The translations under genes and the position numbers were made by a program. From Chamaecrista fasciculata (Eukaryota; Streptophyta; Magnoliopsida; Fabales; Fabaceae), in the NCBI GenBank assembly GCA_003254925.1, contig QANZ01003284.1, positions 1 through 64,000 of the forward strand: a DNA stretch of 64,000 nucleotides, given 5' to 3'. A model generated the notes under the pieces. The model was not told where the DNA came from and made no database searches. It was given only the letters and a program-made list of their open reading frames with translations. Position 1 is the first letter of the stretch; every line of letters starts with the position of its first letter. Positions 33,291 to 45,122 of the stretch are shown piece after piece.

Positions 33291-35423
33291 TCAGTCTTCT
33301 GGAGAAGGAGCAACAGCAGGTGCAGGTGAAGGAGCATTTGTCTGATCAATGCGTAAAAACCCGAATTTCTTGATAAGCTCGTTGGCAATTAGTTCATTAG
33401 CACTGTCAGATGGGTGGTACTCATCCCAAAACACATACTTGCTTCTATCTTTGCACAGCTTTGATGCCGGTATACACGTCAGAGCCGGTCGGATATTCCC
33501 AAATGAGCAACATGGTGAGTCTGAGTTTTGGAATCCTACAGTGTTCCAAAGGTAACCACTAGATAAGGACAACAATTCTCAAGAAGCACAAGGATGGATA
33601 TGTCAATATAATGTGTGCATTTGAACTTACCATATTTGGTTGGATTGCTAATAACATCATTGACTACATCATAAGCATCTCCAAATTTATAGCTTGAATT
33701 AGGAAGCTGAGGGGCCAAATCTTCTAACAGTTTGCTTGCAGCTTTATTGAAGCTTAAAGCCAGCTTGTTTGACCTTTGTTGGCAGTTCCCAGTAGTACTA
33801 AGAACCCTTTGAAGGGGAATGCATCCCATAGGTCCCAACCCAAACACCATCAGTTGTCTTGCTCCTAACCTATGCAGAAGCTAAACACAAACCGCAGACA
33901 TTATTTTTGTTGTTGTCGTCGTAATTATTAAACAAGAAAACCTATATTTTAGTCCTTAAATTTGTCTTAAAACTAATAATTAGTCTTTTGAATATTAGAA
34001 ATACATTCTTGGGTCCGTGATTTCAGACAAACATTGACTATTTAATCCTTGAAATATCATATACAGGGACTAAATAGTTCATATTTGTTAAAAAATGAGG
34101 GACCCAAATGTGTATTTTTAATATTCAAGGACAAAATTGTAATTTTGGGACAAATTTAAAGACTAAAAAGTAAGTTTGTTCTTATTGAAACCACCAAAGA
34201 AATTAGAGAAACTATGATTTAGTCTCAGTATATTGAAAATACACAAACATCAATTATTTTGTCCCCACATATAATGTTTGAGACTAAATAGTTGTAAAAA
34301 AGTCAGAGACCATTTCAATATCTAGTAACTAAATTGTGGTTTTGCAACAATTTTAAGAACTAAAAAATAGGTTTGCTCTAGAAATTATGAGGTAACTGAT
34401 TAAGTAAAACCTTGAGTTGGTCTCCTAGTGTTCCAATCAAGTACTCTACAAAAGTGTCATCATTGTATGTCCATGAATCGCTGTAAACAGGCATCAAGTA
34501 GTTGTTGATGAAGTCATTGCTTCCTAAAGCAACCACATAGCGAGCTCCTTGGAAGAACTCATTTGCTGCCACTTTTCCAATTTTGTTCCTGATCAGTTGC
34601 TGAGTCCCCTGAAACAGCTCGATTTGTTTGTACAGAGAAAACCTCTGGATCTGCAAAGTGGTCATTTTATTAGATTTGTGATCTTTCTATGATACTTCTG
34701 GTTGTCATCAAAAGTCAAAACACACACAGTATGAAAACTTGAGTTTTTCGGCTTACAAAATAGCTGCCGGTTTCATTCAAGATTCCACCACCCCCAGAAG
34801 CATAATTCACCCCCTTTTCCAAGATCATATCTTCATTCAAAGATGGGTCCAAGAATGCTGGTGGCCTAGGGAGCCCCATATTGTCACCTGAAAATCCAAA
34901 AAACCAGTATGTATAATCAAGGCTATAGTTTTATTTTTCTATTTTTTGTAAAAATATAGTAGTATAAATGTATAGTTCAACCACTTAAACTAGTTGGTTT
35001 TTATTGATTTTTTCAGTTCTTAACTAGTTCAATTGCCAATCAATTTTTTGGTTCTATCCAATCAATAAGTTGAACCGACCAGTCTAATTTTGAAATTTTT
35101 TTGTCTGATTATATAAATAGAAGTGGCTAAAACCAAAAAAGAAAGTAAACAGGAAAAAGGGTCATTTCATTACCTATTATATCAGCCACAGTGCGACCAT
35201 TAGAGAATCTGCCATTTGGCAAACCATTGCCAAAATCAATGCCATACCAAGGAAGGCTTGCCTGAGCAAGGCTTTTGGAGAGGTACTTATTGTTTCCAAC
35301 GTCAGAGAGGGAATCTCCAAAAATGAACTGCACAATCTTGCAATGGAATCCCTCAATCCCATACCCTAAAATTAAAATGCTTATCAACACATAAACAACC
35401 CCCACATTATTATTCACCTTCAT
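33291..35423 (-). CDS. GDSL esterase/lipase (secreted)
   Basis: Five minus-strand exons (35423-35174, 34887-34757, 34650-34411, 33880-33631 and 33535-33291) join in phase, with GT-AG introns, to give 371 residues. Residues 1-25 form a signal peptide. Block I FIFGDSLSDVGNN holds nucleophile Ser38. Block III is GSNDFINNY (about 170-178). Block V WDEYHPSD supplies Asp328 and His331. The block containing GARQLMVFGLGPMGCIP is also typical. Plant GDSL enzymes hydrolyse ester bonds in cutin, wall polysaccharides or lipids in the apoplast; the substrate here is unknown. The C-terminal tail after residue 355 is rich in Ala and Pro (APSPAPAVAPSPED), as in arabinogalactan-type segments, which is unusual for the family. 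Intron 3 hosts two small transposons. Confidence 0.93.
33934..34181. mobile_element. Family G MITE, copy 2, in GDSL intron 3
   Basis: The ends CCTATATTTTAGTCC and GACTAAAAAGTAAGTTTG pair, with AATTTGTC modules inside. The flanking 9-mers TTATTAAAC and TTATTGAAA agree at 7 of 9 positions. Confidence 0.65.
34206..34378. mobile_element. Family G MITE, copy 3, in GDSL intron 3
   Basis: The element starts GAGAAACTATGATTTAGTC and ends ACTAAAAAATAGGTTTGCTC. The flanking 9-mers AAGAAATTA (34197-34205) and TAGAAATTA (34379-34387) agree at 8 of 9 positions. It lies 24 bp from copy 2 and only about 30 bp from the splice donor side of the intron. Confidence 0.7.
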
Positions 35424-36442
35424 CTTTTGTCTAAGATTAATAACTCCACAATGTCTCTGAGAATCTGGGTTGGTTTTGAAGTATGTGTTAATTATAGTAA
35501 GGAATCCCAGATGATATAAAGACTGAGATTGTACTAAGAGCTTAGTTGACGCAATGGAGAGAAGTAGATTGTTTGATGAACCAACTATTACTCATTCAAA
35601 CCTACTGCAACTACTCTTATTCTCGTCCACTTTTTCCAGTTCTATAGTTTTTGATGCATGATGACACTAATATTAATATTGCACTCCCACGAATGTGTAA
35701 TATAAATTCATAACTAATATGTTTCTTACTTATGTTGTAGTGCCAAAGTTCAGAATTTGTTTGATTTTGAGGATGATGTTATTCCATAACTTTGTCAACA
35801 AACACGTTGGATATCATTCCAAGTTTTTAACATATTGTTACGGTAAGTTCACCTAACTGCACCCATTGCTCAATTCGTAATTAAGCCACGTTATGGTATC
35901 TGCTTATAATTAAGCGAGATTTAATTTTTTATATGTCAGTTGAAATAATTAAACGACCAATTCGGCAACGCCATGTGTTTTAAATGATTATAAATGTAAC
36001 TTTATTTTGTAATTCTGCTAAAATTAGTTTGAATTTTTCTTAAGTAGAAAAATGTTAATTGAAAAAAAAGGGTTGATTTTTCTTTTTAGGAGCTTGAAAA
36101 CAATATCTTAATTCTTTTTTTTGTTCTCTTTTGAACTTCTGGAGTATCTCTTGTCTCTTGTCTCTGTGTTTTTCCCCACAATTTAATTAGATTGGCCTGT
36201 TCATATTAGGTGAACTTCAAACCCTACTTTGGTAATTCCAATTAAAAAAGAAGATGAACAACTATTTTTATTGATCGCCAGAAAAGAAAAAAATTGAATC
36301 ATCAATATATTAGTGAAATTTTTTCAAAAAACAAAAAGAGAATAAATCCATTTTATTAAATTTATCTTAATAGACAAATTTATTTTTTCACGAACCAAAA
36401 ATAAATAGGAAAGTATGAACAAAGGCTAGACAAAAGAATTTA
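35424..36442. other. Upstream flank of the GDSL gene
   Basis: This includes the GDSL promoter (minus strand) and AT-rich sequence. I see no other gene. Confidence 0.4.
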
Positions 36443-36868
36443 GGGTAAATTACACTTTGGTACCCTGTGGTTTGGTCATATTTCACTTTGGTATTATGTG
36501 GTTTAAAAAATGACACTTTGGTACCCTGTGATATTCTCCATTAATACTTTGGTACCTTTGGAGCTATTTTGTAATTTTAACCATAACAAATTTTATAAAA
36601 ATTACATATTGATCCCAAATATTTTCAGAAAATTATAAATAAGTCTATGGATACATATTATCTAGGGACTAAAATGAATTTTTTTTAAAAAAATTGGGGT
36701 CAATATGTATTTTTGTATAATTTGTTATGGTTAAAATTATAAAATAACTGCAAAGAGTACCAAAGTGTTAATGGAGAATACCATAGGGTACCAAAGTGTC
36801 AATTTTCAAAACAAAAGGTACTAAAGTGAAATATGACCAAACCACAAGGTACAAAGTGTAATTTACCC
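36443..36868. mobile_element. Palindromic MULE-type MITE, family A, copy 2
   Basis: It starts GGGTAAATTACACTTTGG and ends with AATTTACCC. Arms of about 170 bp repeat CACTTTGGTACC modules, and here both arms have the extra module that copy 1 has only on the right. A perfect 9-bp duplication, AAGAATTTA, flanks it at 36434-36442 and 36869-36877. Confidence 0.88.
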
Positions 36869-36877
36869 AAGAATTTA

Positions 36878-38394
36878 TATCAAGGAAAATGGGTGTGTCG
36901 TATTTCTGTTTTTCTTTTATAATATAACTCGAATGCAGGAGTCATTTATTTATTACACAGAGCAGCGTCTACAAGGATTTTTGACCAAAAAGTACAAATG
37001 AAAAGAAACGGATAGAATGAACTGGATTTGGAGGAGTTTGGGAGCTCTTTTTTTGTGTGCTTAATGTCGGTTTTGCACTTGGATTTATAAGCCGTCGATG
37101 GCAATCTCCGTGCCTCCAATGACGGTGGTGACCGTTGTTAGTTAGACCATTTTTTTGTTGTGTATAATGCATATATTTGTTTCATATTCATAGTTCTAAA
37201 CAAAACAATAATGCATTAGAGACAATACCTTCCATGAGCACAAAGATAAGATGGCAGCAACGTGGGAGAATTCTGTTGATATCAGCCTCTGACACTTGTC
37301 ATCAAGATGCCTCCATTAGTTTCTGATCTCAGTCATTGCAACACACCATCAAGTGCTGGGGGTTTCAGAGAACCATTAATTTTTGCATCAGAAGAGCTTG
37401 AATGTGTCCCATATCGTTGCCTGTTGATTTATTGTAGACCACTATTACTGCTTCTAGAACTTTGAGATGCAGATTTTGCTACAATATCGACTTTACTTCT
37501 ACTTTCCAGTTCTGCTACCCTTGTTCAAAAAAATGTTAATTTTTGTTTATGTTATGGTACATAAATGAATATTGCAACGGGTAGATACATACATATTTAC
37601 ATACTAATCAGCTATTTTCATCCTTTTGAAGTAGTGACACACAATCACTACCAGTGGCACTGCCAGTTTAATTAACTTTAAAAGATGTTGCTTACTTGCT
37701 GCCAATGCTGCAAGGATATCATGGATGGCTGACTACAGAAACACCGGCCATGCAACTACCGTCATCCAGGGTTCCATTGAAAAAATTCGCATGATTTGCT
37801 GTGAAGAAACAAGGTAATTATGGCATTTGTATGCACTTGTTCCCAGCGCAGGAAAACGTTAAGTAAATGATACAAAGGATTAAAAAAATGACTTTGTTAT
37901 AGAAAGCTGGGCTTCCAGCATCTTTAATCTATCAATAAACTGATTTATGGGCAGATGGCTAATTCTAAAATAATTAATAACAAAGAATTCTATCATAAAC
38001 AAATTTCCTCAAAAATGCCAACCACCAAGTAAGTTTTACCTTTCAGATGGTAGGCATGGCATCGATATAATCATGAGCCTTTTGCACTCACTTGGGATAT
38101 TTTTTTATTTATATTGTATGATACTTGGATGAAGCAGCAACTTGAAGCTGACTTGAAACAGCTTCAGGGGAACCCCTCTCAGAATTGATGTTCATGGCTT
38201 CCTTCAGGTAAGGGCCATTATTCAATCTTTCACTAATGGCAATCCTTAAAGAATAGAAAAACATCGAGAATAAATCATTTTCTGCCATGATCGACACAAG
38301 ACTAATCAGGGAAGGGTGACAGAGAAGTTTTCATTTGCAGTAGCCGTTGGCAGTCATTTTCCTAAGCATTGGCTTCAATTGTCCCGAAACATCC
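36878..38394 (-). other. Region downstream of the PPR gene
   Basis: The part nearest the PPR stop codon is probably its 3'-UTR. The minus frame at 38109-38297 (60 codons) shows no family I recognise. Less AT-rich sequence at 37,230-37,800 could be transcribed, but I see no coding evidence. Confidence 0.35.
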
Positions 38395-40203
38395 CTACCA
38401 ATAGTCATTACAGGAGCAGTGGCCTCCTCGGAAGTGATGAAACCTATTGCGATCTCTGACAATCACGTCACGGTTGTAAACTCCGGAAAAGATTTTCATA
38501 AATTTGTGACAATCAACACATATACGTAGATTATTGGCCACTCTCAGTTTTGTGCCTGGTGGAGTCACAAGAACCCCAAAAGCGATAGCTAACTTTTCAC
38601 TGTGACAAGAGAGCACATACCCCTTTTCTTTGTCATCCAACTTGTGTAATTCAGATGATAGTTCAGCAACATACCCTGCAATCTTCAGCTGCTGATTGAT
38701 TTCACGCAGCATCTCATAAATTTCACCTTTTCTTGGATGTGAAACATCATCGACAATGAACTCGTGTACTACTCCCTTCAACTCAATAGTGCTGCAACCA
38801 GGTGTTGTTTGGATTGCTTTCTCTTTCATTAGTTTTCTCACTTCCGCTACCTTCTCCCAGTGACCAGCGGAAGAATAAATATTCAGCAGCAAAACATAAT
38901 CTCCAGCTTCTTGAGCTTTCAATTCAATCAAATGCTCAATTACCCTTTCACCCAGATTCACATGGCCATGAATTCTACAAGCCCCAAGTAAAGTTCTCCA
39001 TATTGTTGAATCAGGCTTTACCATGATTGACGTGATGAGCTGATAGGCTTGATCAAGTAAACCAGCACGCCCCAAGAGATCAACCATGCACCCATAATGA
39101 TGAACATTGGGAGTGATTCCGAAATCTTTGCTCATACGCTCAAGAAATGACATTCCCTCTTGGACCAACCCAGAATGGCTGCAAGCTGAAAGAACTCCCG
39201 TGAATGTTTGATCATCTGGATGAATCCCCAATTTCTGCATCTCTTCAAATGCATTGATAGCTTCTCTCCCATACCCATTCATTGCCAATCCAGAGATCAT
39301 CGCACTCCATGAAACCACACTTTTATTGTCCGTTTCCTTGAACACCTCATAAGCCTTATCCAAACAACCACATCGAGAATACATAGATATGAGAGAATTA
39401 GACAAACGTATAGACCCATGATAACCATGTTCCGTAATATAACTATGAACTCGTTCCCCTAAGTCCAGCGCATTCAAATGAGCACAAGCTTGAAGCAGGA
39501 GTAAACAGGTAACATCATCGGGTTTGCAATTATAGCCTTCACTCTGCATAACATCGAACAAAGTCAAAGCATCCCGAGTGCGATTATTCCGAATGCAGCA
39601 CGAAATAATGACATTCCAAGCAACAGTATCTCTCTGAGGCATTTCATCAAACAGTTTCCATGCCTCATCCCATTTCTCACATTGCGAGTACAAATCCATC
39701 AGAGTCGTAAGCAACATGGTATCCAAATGATACCCATCTTTTAAGATGCTCCCATGAATCTGAACCCCTCCAAGAAGATGAAGAATCTTGACGCAAGACT
39801 TAACAGCAAAAGAAGAGGATAGTGGGTCTGGACGAATACCTCGCCTTCTTAAATCTCGAAATAAACAGAGAGCCAGTTCGGGGGAATCGCTGATAGAATA
39901 TGCCCTGATCATGGTGTTGTAATGAGAAAGCGAGGGATGAGGGATTTGAGCGAAGAAACGACGGGAATAGATAGGATCGCGAAATGGACCCCGGAGAGAT
40001 ATAAGGGACAAGAAAGAGAGGGAAATTGAAGGGTCTTGAAGGAAGGATGTACGGAGGGTGAGAGCGTGAATCTGAAGCAATTGGGTTTTATGGTTAACGG
40101 ATTTCAAAGCTCTCTGGAAGAAATGGGAAGAGAAAGGGATGGGATTTGGATGGTTTTGGAGAGTGGGAACGGCATGAACAAAACGGCGAGATTTGAGTAA
40201 CAT
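38395..40203 (-). CDS. PLS-class pentatricopeptide repeat protein with DYW domain
   Basis: A single exon of 602 codons. The N-terminus (MLLKSRRFVHAVPTLQNHPN) is basic and resembles an organelle targeting peptide. From about residue 75 on, P, L and S repeats follow with phrases such as YNTMIRAYSISDSPELAL, WNVIISCCIRNNRTRDAL and VSWSAMISGLAMNGYGREAI. The E/E+ region precedes a DYW domain, with the deaminase-type HSEKLAIAFG and CVDCH motifs and the ending HHFRGGHCSCNDYW. DYW proteins bind single RNA sites in mitochondria or plastids and convert C to U. The layout fits At3g47530 as I remember it. Zinc-ligand residues (HxE, CxxC) look complete, so editing activity is plausible. The target site is unknown. 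Confidence 0.95.
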   Translation of the reverse strand: MLLKSRRFVHAVPTLQNHPNPIPFSSHFFQRALKSVNHKTQLLQIHALTLRTSFLQDPSISLSFLSLISLRGPFRDPIYSRRFFAQIPHPSLSHYNTMIRAYSISDSPELALCLFRDLRRRGIRPDPLSSSFAVKSCVKILHLLGGVQIHGSILKDGYHLDTMLLTTLMDLYSQCEKWDEAWKLFDEMPQRDTVAWNVIISCCIRNNRTRDALTLFDVMQSEGYNCKPDDVTCLLLLQACAHLNALDLGERVHSYITEHGYHGSIRLSNSLISMYSRCGCLDKAYEVFKETDNKSVVSWSAMISGLAMNGYGREAINAFEEMQKLGIHPDDQTFTGVLSACSHSGLVQEGMSFLERMSKDFGITPNVHHYGCMVDLLGRAGLLDQAYQLITSIMVKPDSTIWRTLLGACRIHGHVNLGERVIEHLIELKAQEAGDYVLLLNIYSSAGHWEKVAEVRKLMKEKAIQTTPGCSTIELKGVVHEFIVDDVSHPRKGEIYEMLREINQQLKIAGYVAELSSELHKLDDKEKGYVLSCHSEKLAIAFGVLVTPPGTKLRVANNLRICVDCHKFMKIFSGVYNRDVIVRDRNRFHHFRGGHCSCNDYW

Positions 40204-40384
40204 TGCCGACTTTGGCCGCCAAATCCACTCACTGCGTCTACTACGGTGGGGTTTTCTTCAATTTTATGCTTCTCCAAGACCGATGAGATGGTTTTTGTCT
40301 TATTTTTTTGGCGGGGGCGCAAGAATAGGATTGCTTTTGTTTTTCACACTTTTGCGTATTAATATATTTTGTTATTTTAGTATA

Positions 40385-41373
40385 GTTCAAAGTTCTATTT
40401 TGGTTCTTCAATTATGCTCAATGTTCTAAATTGGTCCTTCAATTATTTTTCTTCCATATTTTTTCCTCAGTTTTTCAAAACTTGGCACATTTAGCTCCTT
40501 TAACGTTTTCTATCCATTTTTCCGTTAAAAAAAATAAAATTAATTTTTAACTCTTAAAAATTTAAATTTTTTACATTAAGGTCATTCTCTTTTTATAAAC
40601 ATAAGAAAAAAAAAATTAAGATTATACTTAAATATAATCAAAAAATTTCTCTCTCATCTCTCTCCGGCCAAAAAAAAAATCCCTCTCTCCCCCTCTCTCC
40701 TCCATCATCGTCAAATTCATATGAAGTTCAAGAAACAAAAACACAGATCCTCAATTCCTCTCTCTCTATCCTCCATCATCGTCAAATTCATATGAAGTTC
40801 AAGAAACAAAATCACATATCCTCAATTCCTCACAAATTGGATCTCCATTTTCAATTCCTAGCACCATCCCCTGAGGCCAATCTCTGCGAAACTATCATTT
40901 TGCATATAGGTTTCTGCAATTCGCGTGTTCTCTCTCTAGTTCGACTTAGATAATGGTTGATTCAGTGAGAACGAGAATCTCATTTTGTTGTTCTTCACTT
41001 TTTCTTTTGATGTCTCAAAAATCACATTTCTCACAACTTGTTGATTCAGCCAGATGGGTTTCTGCAATTCCCATACCTCGCTTTCGAAATTCATCACTAT
41101 GAATCCATCCCATAGGGCTATTGCCAAAAGGACGGCGCTGTGAGAGGCCGTGGTTCACGGATTCGGAGAGTTGGCCGATGAAGGCCCGACGTTAGAGAAT
41201 GACCTTAATGTAAGATATTTAAACTTTTAGGAGTTAAAAATCAATTTTATCTTTTTTTTTTTTAACGGAAAAATGGATGGAGAACGTTAGAGAGACCATT
41301 GTGCCAAGTTTTGAAAAATTGAGAGAACAATATGGAACGAAAAATAACTTGTGACCAAAATAAAAGTTTGGCC
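40385..41373. mobile_element. Family B long-TIR element (MULE-like), complete copy
   Basis: Arms of about 210-250 bp at each end pair through CTATTTTGGTT, CAAAACTTGGCACA, CATCCATTTTTCCGTTAAA and ACATTAAGGTCATTCTCT. The interior holds a direct duplication of about 70 bp (CCTCCATCATCGTCAAATTC at about 40,700 and 40,772). The flanking 9-mers agree only 6 of 9. A related single arm lies at 9786-10045. The minus frame at 40936-41127 has no recognised relative. Confidence 0.7.
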
Positions 41374-41581
41374 ATTACTATTTGATGTGATTCATTTTGT
41401 AATTAGTTCTCTCTCTCGAACATTTAATGTTTTATATATTTTACACATCTTATATTTTAATATATAAATATTCTATTATGAAATTTATTTTCCCTTAATC
41501 CAACTATTGGATTTAAATTAAGAAAAAAGAAATGTTCCTTAAATATTTTTCTTTTTTTTTTTAGGAAAAGAATTAATCATA

Positions 41582-42917
41582 TTTTTTTTGTCAAATCATG
41601 ATTATATTCATGAAGGAGAGGGATACAACACCAATTTAAGAATTGGGAAAAAAGAAAGCCCACAGATAGAAAAAGAAATTACATGAAGACATATCAGAGC
41701 CCCAATCATCACACAAGGGGAAAAATACACCCAAAACATCAACAGACTAATCTAAAGATGAGAAGAAAACCTAGCAAAATCTTGTTAAAAAAATAGTGGA
41801 TACAAACCGGATCTGCTACAGAGGAGAGTAAACTCATCCGATTTCAACCAGCTTTGTGTAGATTATCATCCGATTTTGCCAGATCTGGAGTTCCTATCTG
41901 AGGAGATGACTCTTCACCATCATATGCTTTTGAAGAAGGGTCTGGATTTTAGATTTGGGATAACCAAAAACTTCGCACCAACAAAAAAAAATCTCACGTA
42001 AGAGAGAAGAAAACTTTCTCTAGCAAAGGGAGACAACTACTACAGAGAAGAGGAGATAACAAAAAGACAAAAAAAAAAAAAGAGAAAAAGGGAGGAGGGG
42101 CTGCCATTGACAACCCCTCCCCCAAAGCGGCGCTTACTGCGTGGGAAACCCTAGCAGAGGAGTTTTGGAAGGCTTGAGGGTGTATTAAGAAGACTCCAAA
42201 AGGAGAAGAGCTACAATTTGGGCAGGAGGATCATTGTACCACTCCTGGTCACAGACAAAAGAATTGCCCAACCGAGCAAGTTTATGGGCCACTCCATTAG
42301 CCTCCCTAGGAATCCACTTAACAGAACAACAAAACTTTATTTTTTTTTATTCAACAAGAAGAAAACTTGGAAAAAGGAGAAACAGCATCAACAACTAACA
42401 TATCAGTGTAAGATGAGCCTCTACAAGCTTCAGAAAACTTATGAACTACTGCTTGGACATCACTTTCAACACAAATATTATCCAAATTTATCCTAGACGC
42501 CAGCCTAAGATCTTCACTCACAGCAATTGCTTCCAATTGATCACAAGAGAAGAAGTTAGATATTCTTTTCAAATTTCACCAAACTTGCAACAAAACCCCC
42601 CCTCACTATTTCTAATGACAGCAGCCACAGCACCAGCAGAAGGACCAAAAAGAGCAGCATCAACATTACTTTTGAGAAAAAGGGTTTAGAGGTTTAACCC
42701 AAATGGGGTTGATGGACTGATATTGGGAAGTGAGCAGCCTTGAGTTACAGTCCCTGAAATCAGTCCATCGTGTTGCACTCCAGTCCCTTAAATCATTAAA
42801 CAAAATATGAGGCTTATCATACTGCACAACATTATGGTAGTTCCAAATATTATAAATCAAGAATACAACTAAGCGTTGTCTCTCCTTATATCTTTTGTTA
42901 CAAAGTTCTTCTAACAT
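41582..42917 (-). mobile_element. 5'-truncated LINE with RNase H-type domain
   Basis: Read on the minus strand, this contains the C-terminal end of a plant L1-type polyprotein: a cysteine/tryptophan-rich linker (LVVFLIYNIWNYHNVVQYDK), then an RNase H-like domain with NVDAALFGPSAGAVAAVIRN, LEAIAVSEDLRLA and NICVESDVQAVV, then KWIPREANGVAHKLARLGN. At least two frame changes and a stop separate these blocks. A 3'-UTR of about 600 bp ends in an A tract (a T run at 41582-41589 on the plus strand). No target duplication was found. The 5' part, including endonuclease and reverse transcriptase, is missing. Confidence 0.75.
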
Positions 42918-43317
42918 AAGTTTGTTTTATATTCTCTCTTTTTTATGATTTTTTTATGAACTCTCTTTTTTATGATTAATTAATACAGAAATATTGGTAA
43001 TACATAATTTTTACTACATGTCATATATTACTAACCCTCATTTATGTTAATCACCATTTCATAAGCAAAATATATCAACCCCAATCTTCAACTAGTCTAA
43101 CTCAAATTCGTCATTCTTAACTAAACTTGGAATATAAAGGAATATGTTGCAAAGGATCAAGATTTAACCCCAGAAACTGCATATGACTTTTAATAATAGT
43201 AGGAAACAACGTCAAAATATCAAATATATAGGACAAAAAAATAAAACAAGATGGTCCAGTATTCACATAAAAGACTTCTAAGAACTTGAAAGCAACTCTG
43301 ACTAGCAACTATTGTAC
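42918..43317. other. Spacer between LINE remnant and DOMINO1
   Basis: AT-rich sequence, probably including the 3'-UTR of the DOMINO1 gene. A TCTCTTTTTTATGATT phrase is repeated near 42,935 and 42,962. Confidence 0.4.
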
Positions 43318-45122
43318 TCAATTCCTCATTCTTCCTCCTTTCCCACGGCCACGGCCACGCCCACCTCTTCCTCTCCCACCACCTCTTCCTCCATGACCCT
43401 TTCCTCCTCCGCCACCACCTAATGCCTTGTTCACATGGGACTTCAATTGCATCTCTTCTGGCAAGGGAAGGATATGATCAACACACTTCCGGAAGCTAAA
43501 ATCATCAACGGACTCATCCTCCCTGACGAGGAAGAAGCACTTGCTCTTCCACATAGGATGGTTGCGGATTTGGAAAGCACGAATCCCTCCACCGATCTTT
43601 TTATCTGGCTCTGTGTGCCCCTTCTTAAGCAACTCCAGCAGCATAATATGTTCATACTGCCACATGAAATAAACCATAGTGTAAATTAATTAATTTAATG
43701 GTTACTGAAGAAATAGGGTGAACTAATCTTCATCACAAATCACAACCAACATCTGGTATAATGAATGCATAAGTAGTTCAATCTGAAAACTATGAGGAGG
43801 GCGAACAATTAGCATTATGCATGAAGCTAGAGCTTCTCTTCTAGCTTTCAGAAAAGAGAATTCAAATCACAATAGGGATAGATGACATGAGTACAACTAC
43901 AATGCTATACAATTTCATAGACAGAAGCTGCTTATTTTTTTTATTTTCACAAAATAAATGATAATCTAACTAAGAATTAAATTTTGACAGATGTAAACAG
44001 TATATAGACATAAAAGCAAAATTATATGCAATAATAACAACATTCAAAGAAATTGATAAGGGTCGAAGATAACATGTTACAAAAACCAAGTGCCGCGTAA
44101 GTCTATAATGCAACTTGTTGCCATAAATTGGAAATTATGCCATTTAAAGCAACGGGTAAGAGTCAAAGATAACATGTTACAAAAACCAAAGAAGTCTATA
44201 ATGCAACTTGTTATATCATGCAACAAGTGAATGCCATAAATTGGAAATTATGACACTTCACTTGTTGCATGATACAACAAGCATCAAAGAATTACCCCCA
44301 AGTGTCAGTACATGAATAACGACCCAGGTTAGCAAAGTTTGCATGATAAGTCATGATTTCTAAACTTCCCTCCATTTTTATGCGCTCTTAGCACTTGATT
44401 AGATGATTTGATGGATTTTTCCAACCACTAATCAGCAAGTCTCCTAATGTTTTCAGCAAAACTACATTCTTTAATATTTATTCAGCAAATTCAGACTTCA
44501 GATATCAATGTCAACGCCATATAATTGTCCCAATTACAGAAAAATAATCCAACTCTATAAACAATGTATTTATGAAATTAAACAACAGTAATCTCTAGTC
44601 ACAGTGTAACATCAAAGAAAGAATTTGCAGAAATAATGAAGACACAACCAGACAGATTGACATTCCACCACAGGAAAGTAGTTTTTGAAGTTTCTAACAA
44701 AAAGTGATATCCTTGATCACACAAGAACAACTGAACAAGTGTGTGAATACCTTGTTAACATTGAGATAAGGAGGCCAGTGATGAAGAAACTTGTAGAAGT
44801 ACTCAAAGATATCGACCGAAGACCCAAAAGTCTTGGGACCCAAGTTGACGGGACCCGATTCCTTGCCGTTTTCCTCATCTTGTTCCAATTTCTTCAACCT
44901 TTCCTCTTCCACAGACTTATCCACTTTAAGCTTCTTAGAAGCTCCATCGTTGTCTTCCTCGGATTCGTTCTCCTCCCTGCCCCGCTTCTCTTTGGACTCG
45001 CCGTTGGTCGCAGAGTCGGAACCACCGTTGTCTCCGGCGGATTCAAGGTTCTCGACGTCCATATCGACGGTGGCTGTGGTAGTATCTGCCTCGGAAACTT
45101 CTGGTACTGTTCCTTCAGCCAT
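43318..45122 (-). CDS. DOMINO1: DOMINO1/EMB514 nuclear protein with DCL-type domain
   Basis: Two exons, 45122-44751 and 43656-43318, join in phase 0 across a 1094-bp intron to give 236 residues. The N-terminal 90 residues are acidic, with a basic nuclear-signal-like patch (KKLKVDK). Residues about 93-190 form the DUF3223/DCL domain, with GPKTFGSSVDIFEYFYKFLH, KKIGGGIRAFQIRNHPMW and the ending FSFRKCVDHILPLPEEM. The tail is a glycine-arginine (RGG) stretch that probably contacts RNA. Arabidopsis DOMINO1 is a nuclear and nucleolar protein needed for embryo growth; DCL relatives act in rRNA processing in plastids. The intron holds a local duplication. Orthology is judged from sequence memory and length. 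Confidence 0.93.
44055..44285. repeat. Imperfect tandem duplication with inverted repeat in DOMINO1 intron
   Basis: The phrase AAGATAACATGTTACAAAA...AGTCTATAATGCAACTTGTT occurs at about 44,065 and 44,166, followed in each case by CCATAAATTGGAAATTATG. The second copy gains a palindrome: 44207-44229 and 44260-44282 pair at 22 of 23 positions (CACTTGTTGCATGAT). Confidence 0.7.

Noticed and set aside
40936-41127. 63-codon minus frame inside the family B element
   Set aside because: No relative recognised; too short to argue for gene capture.
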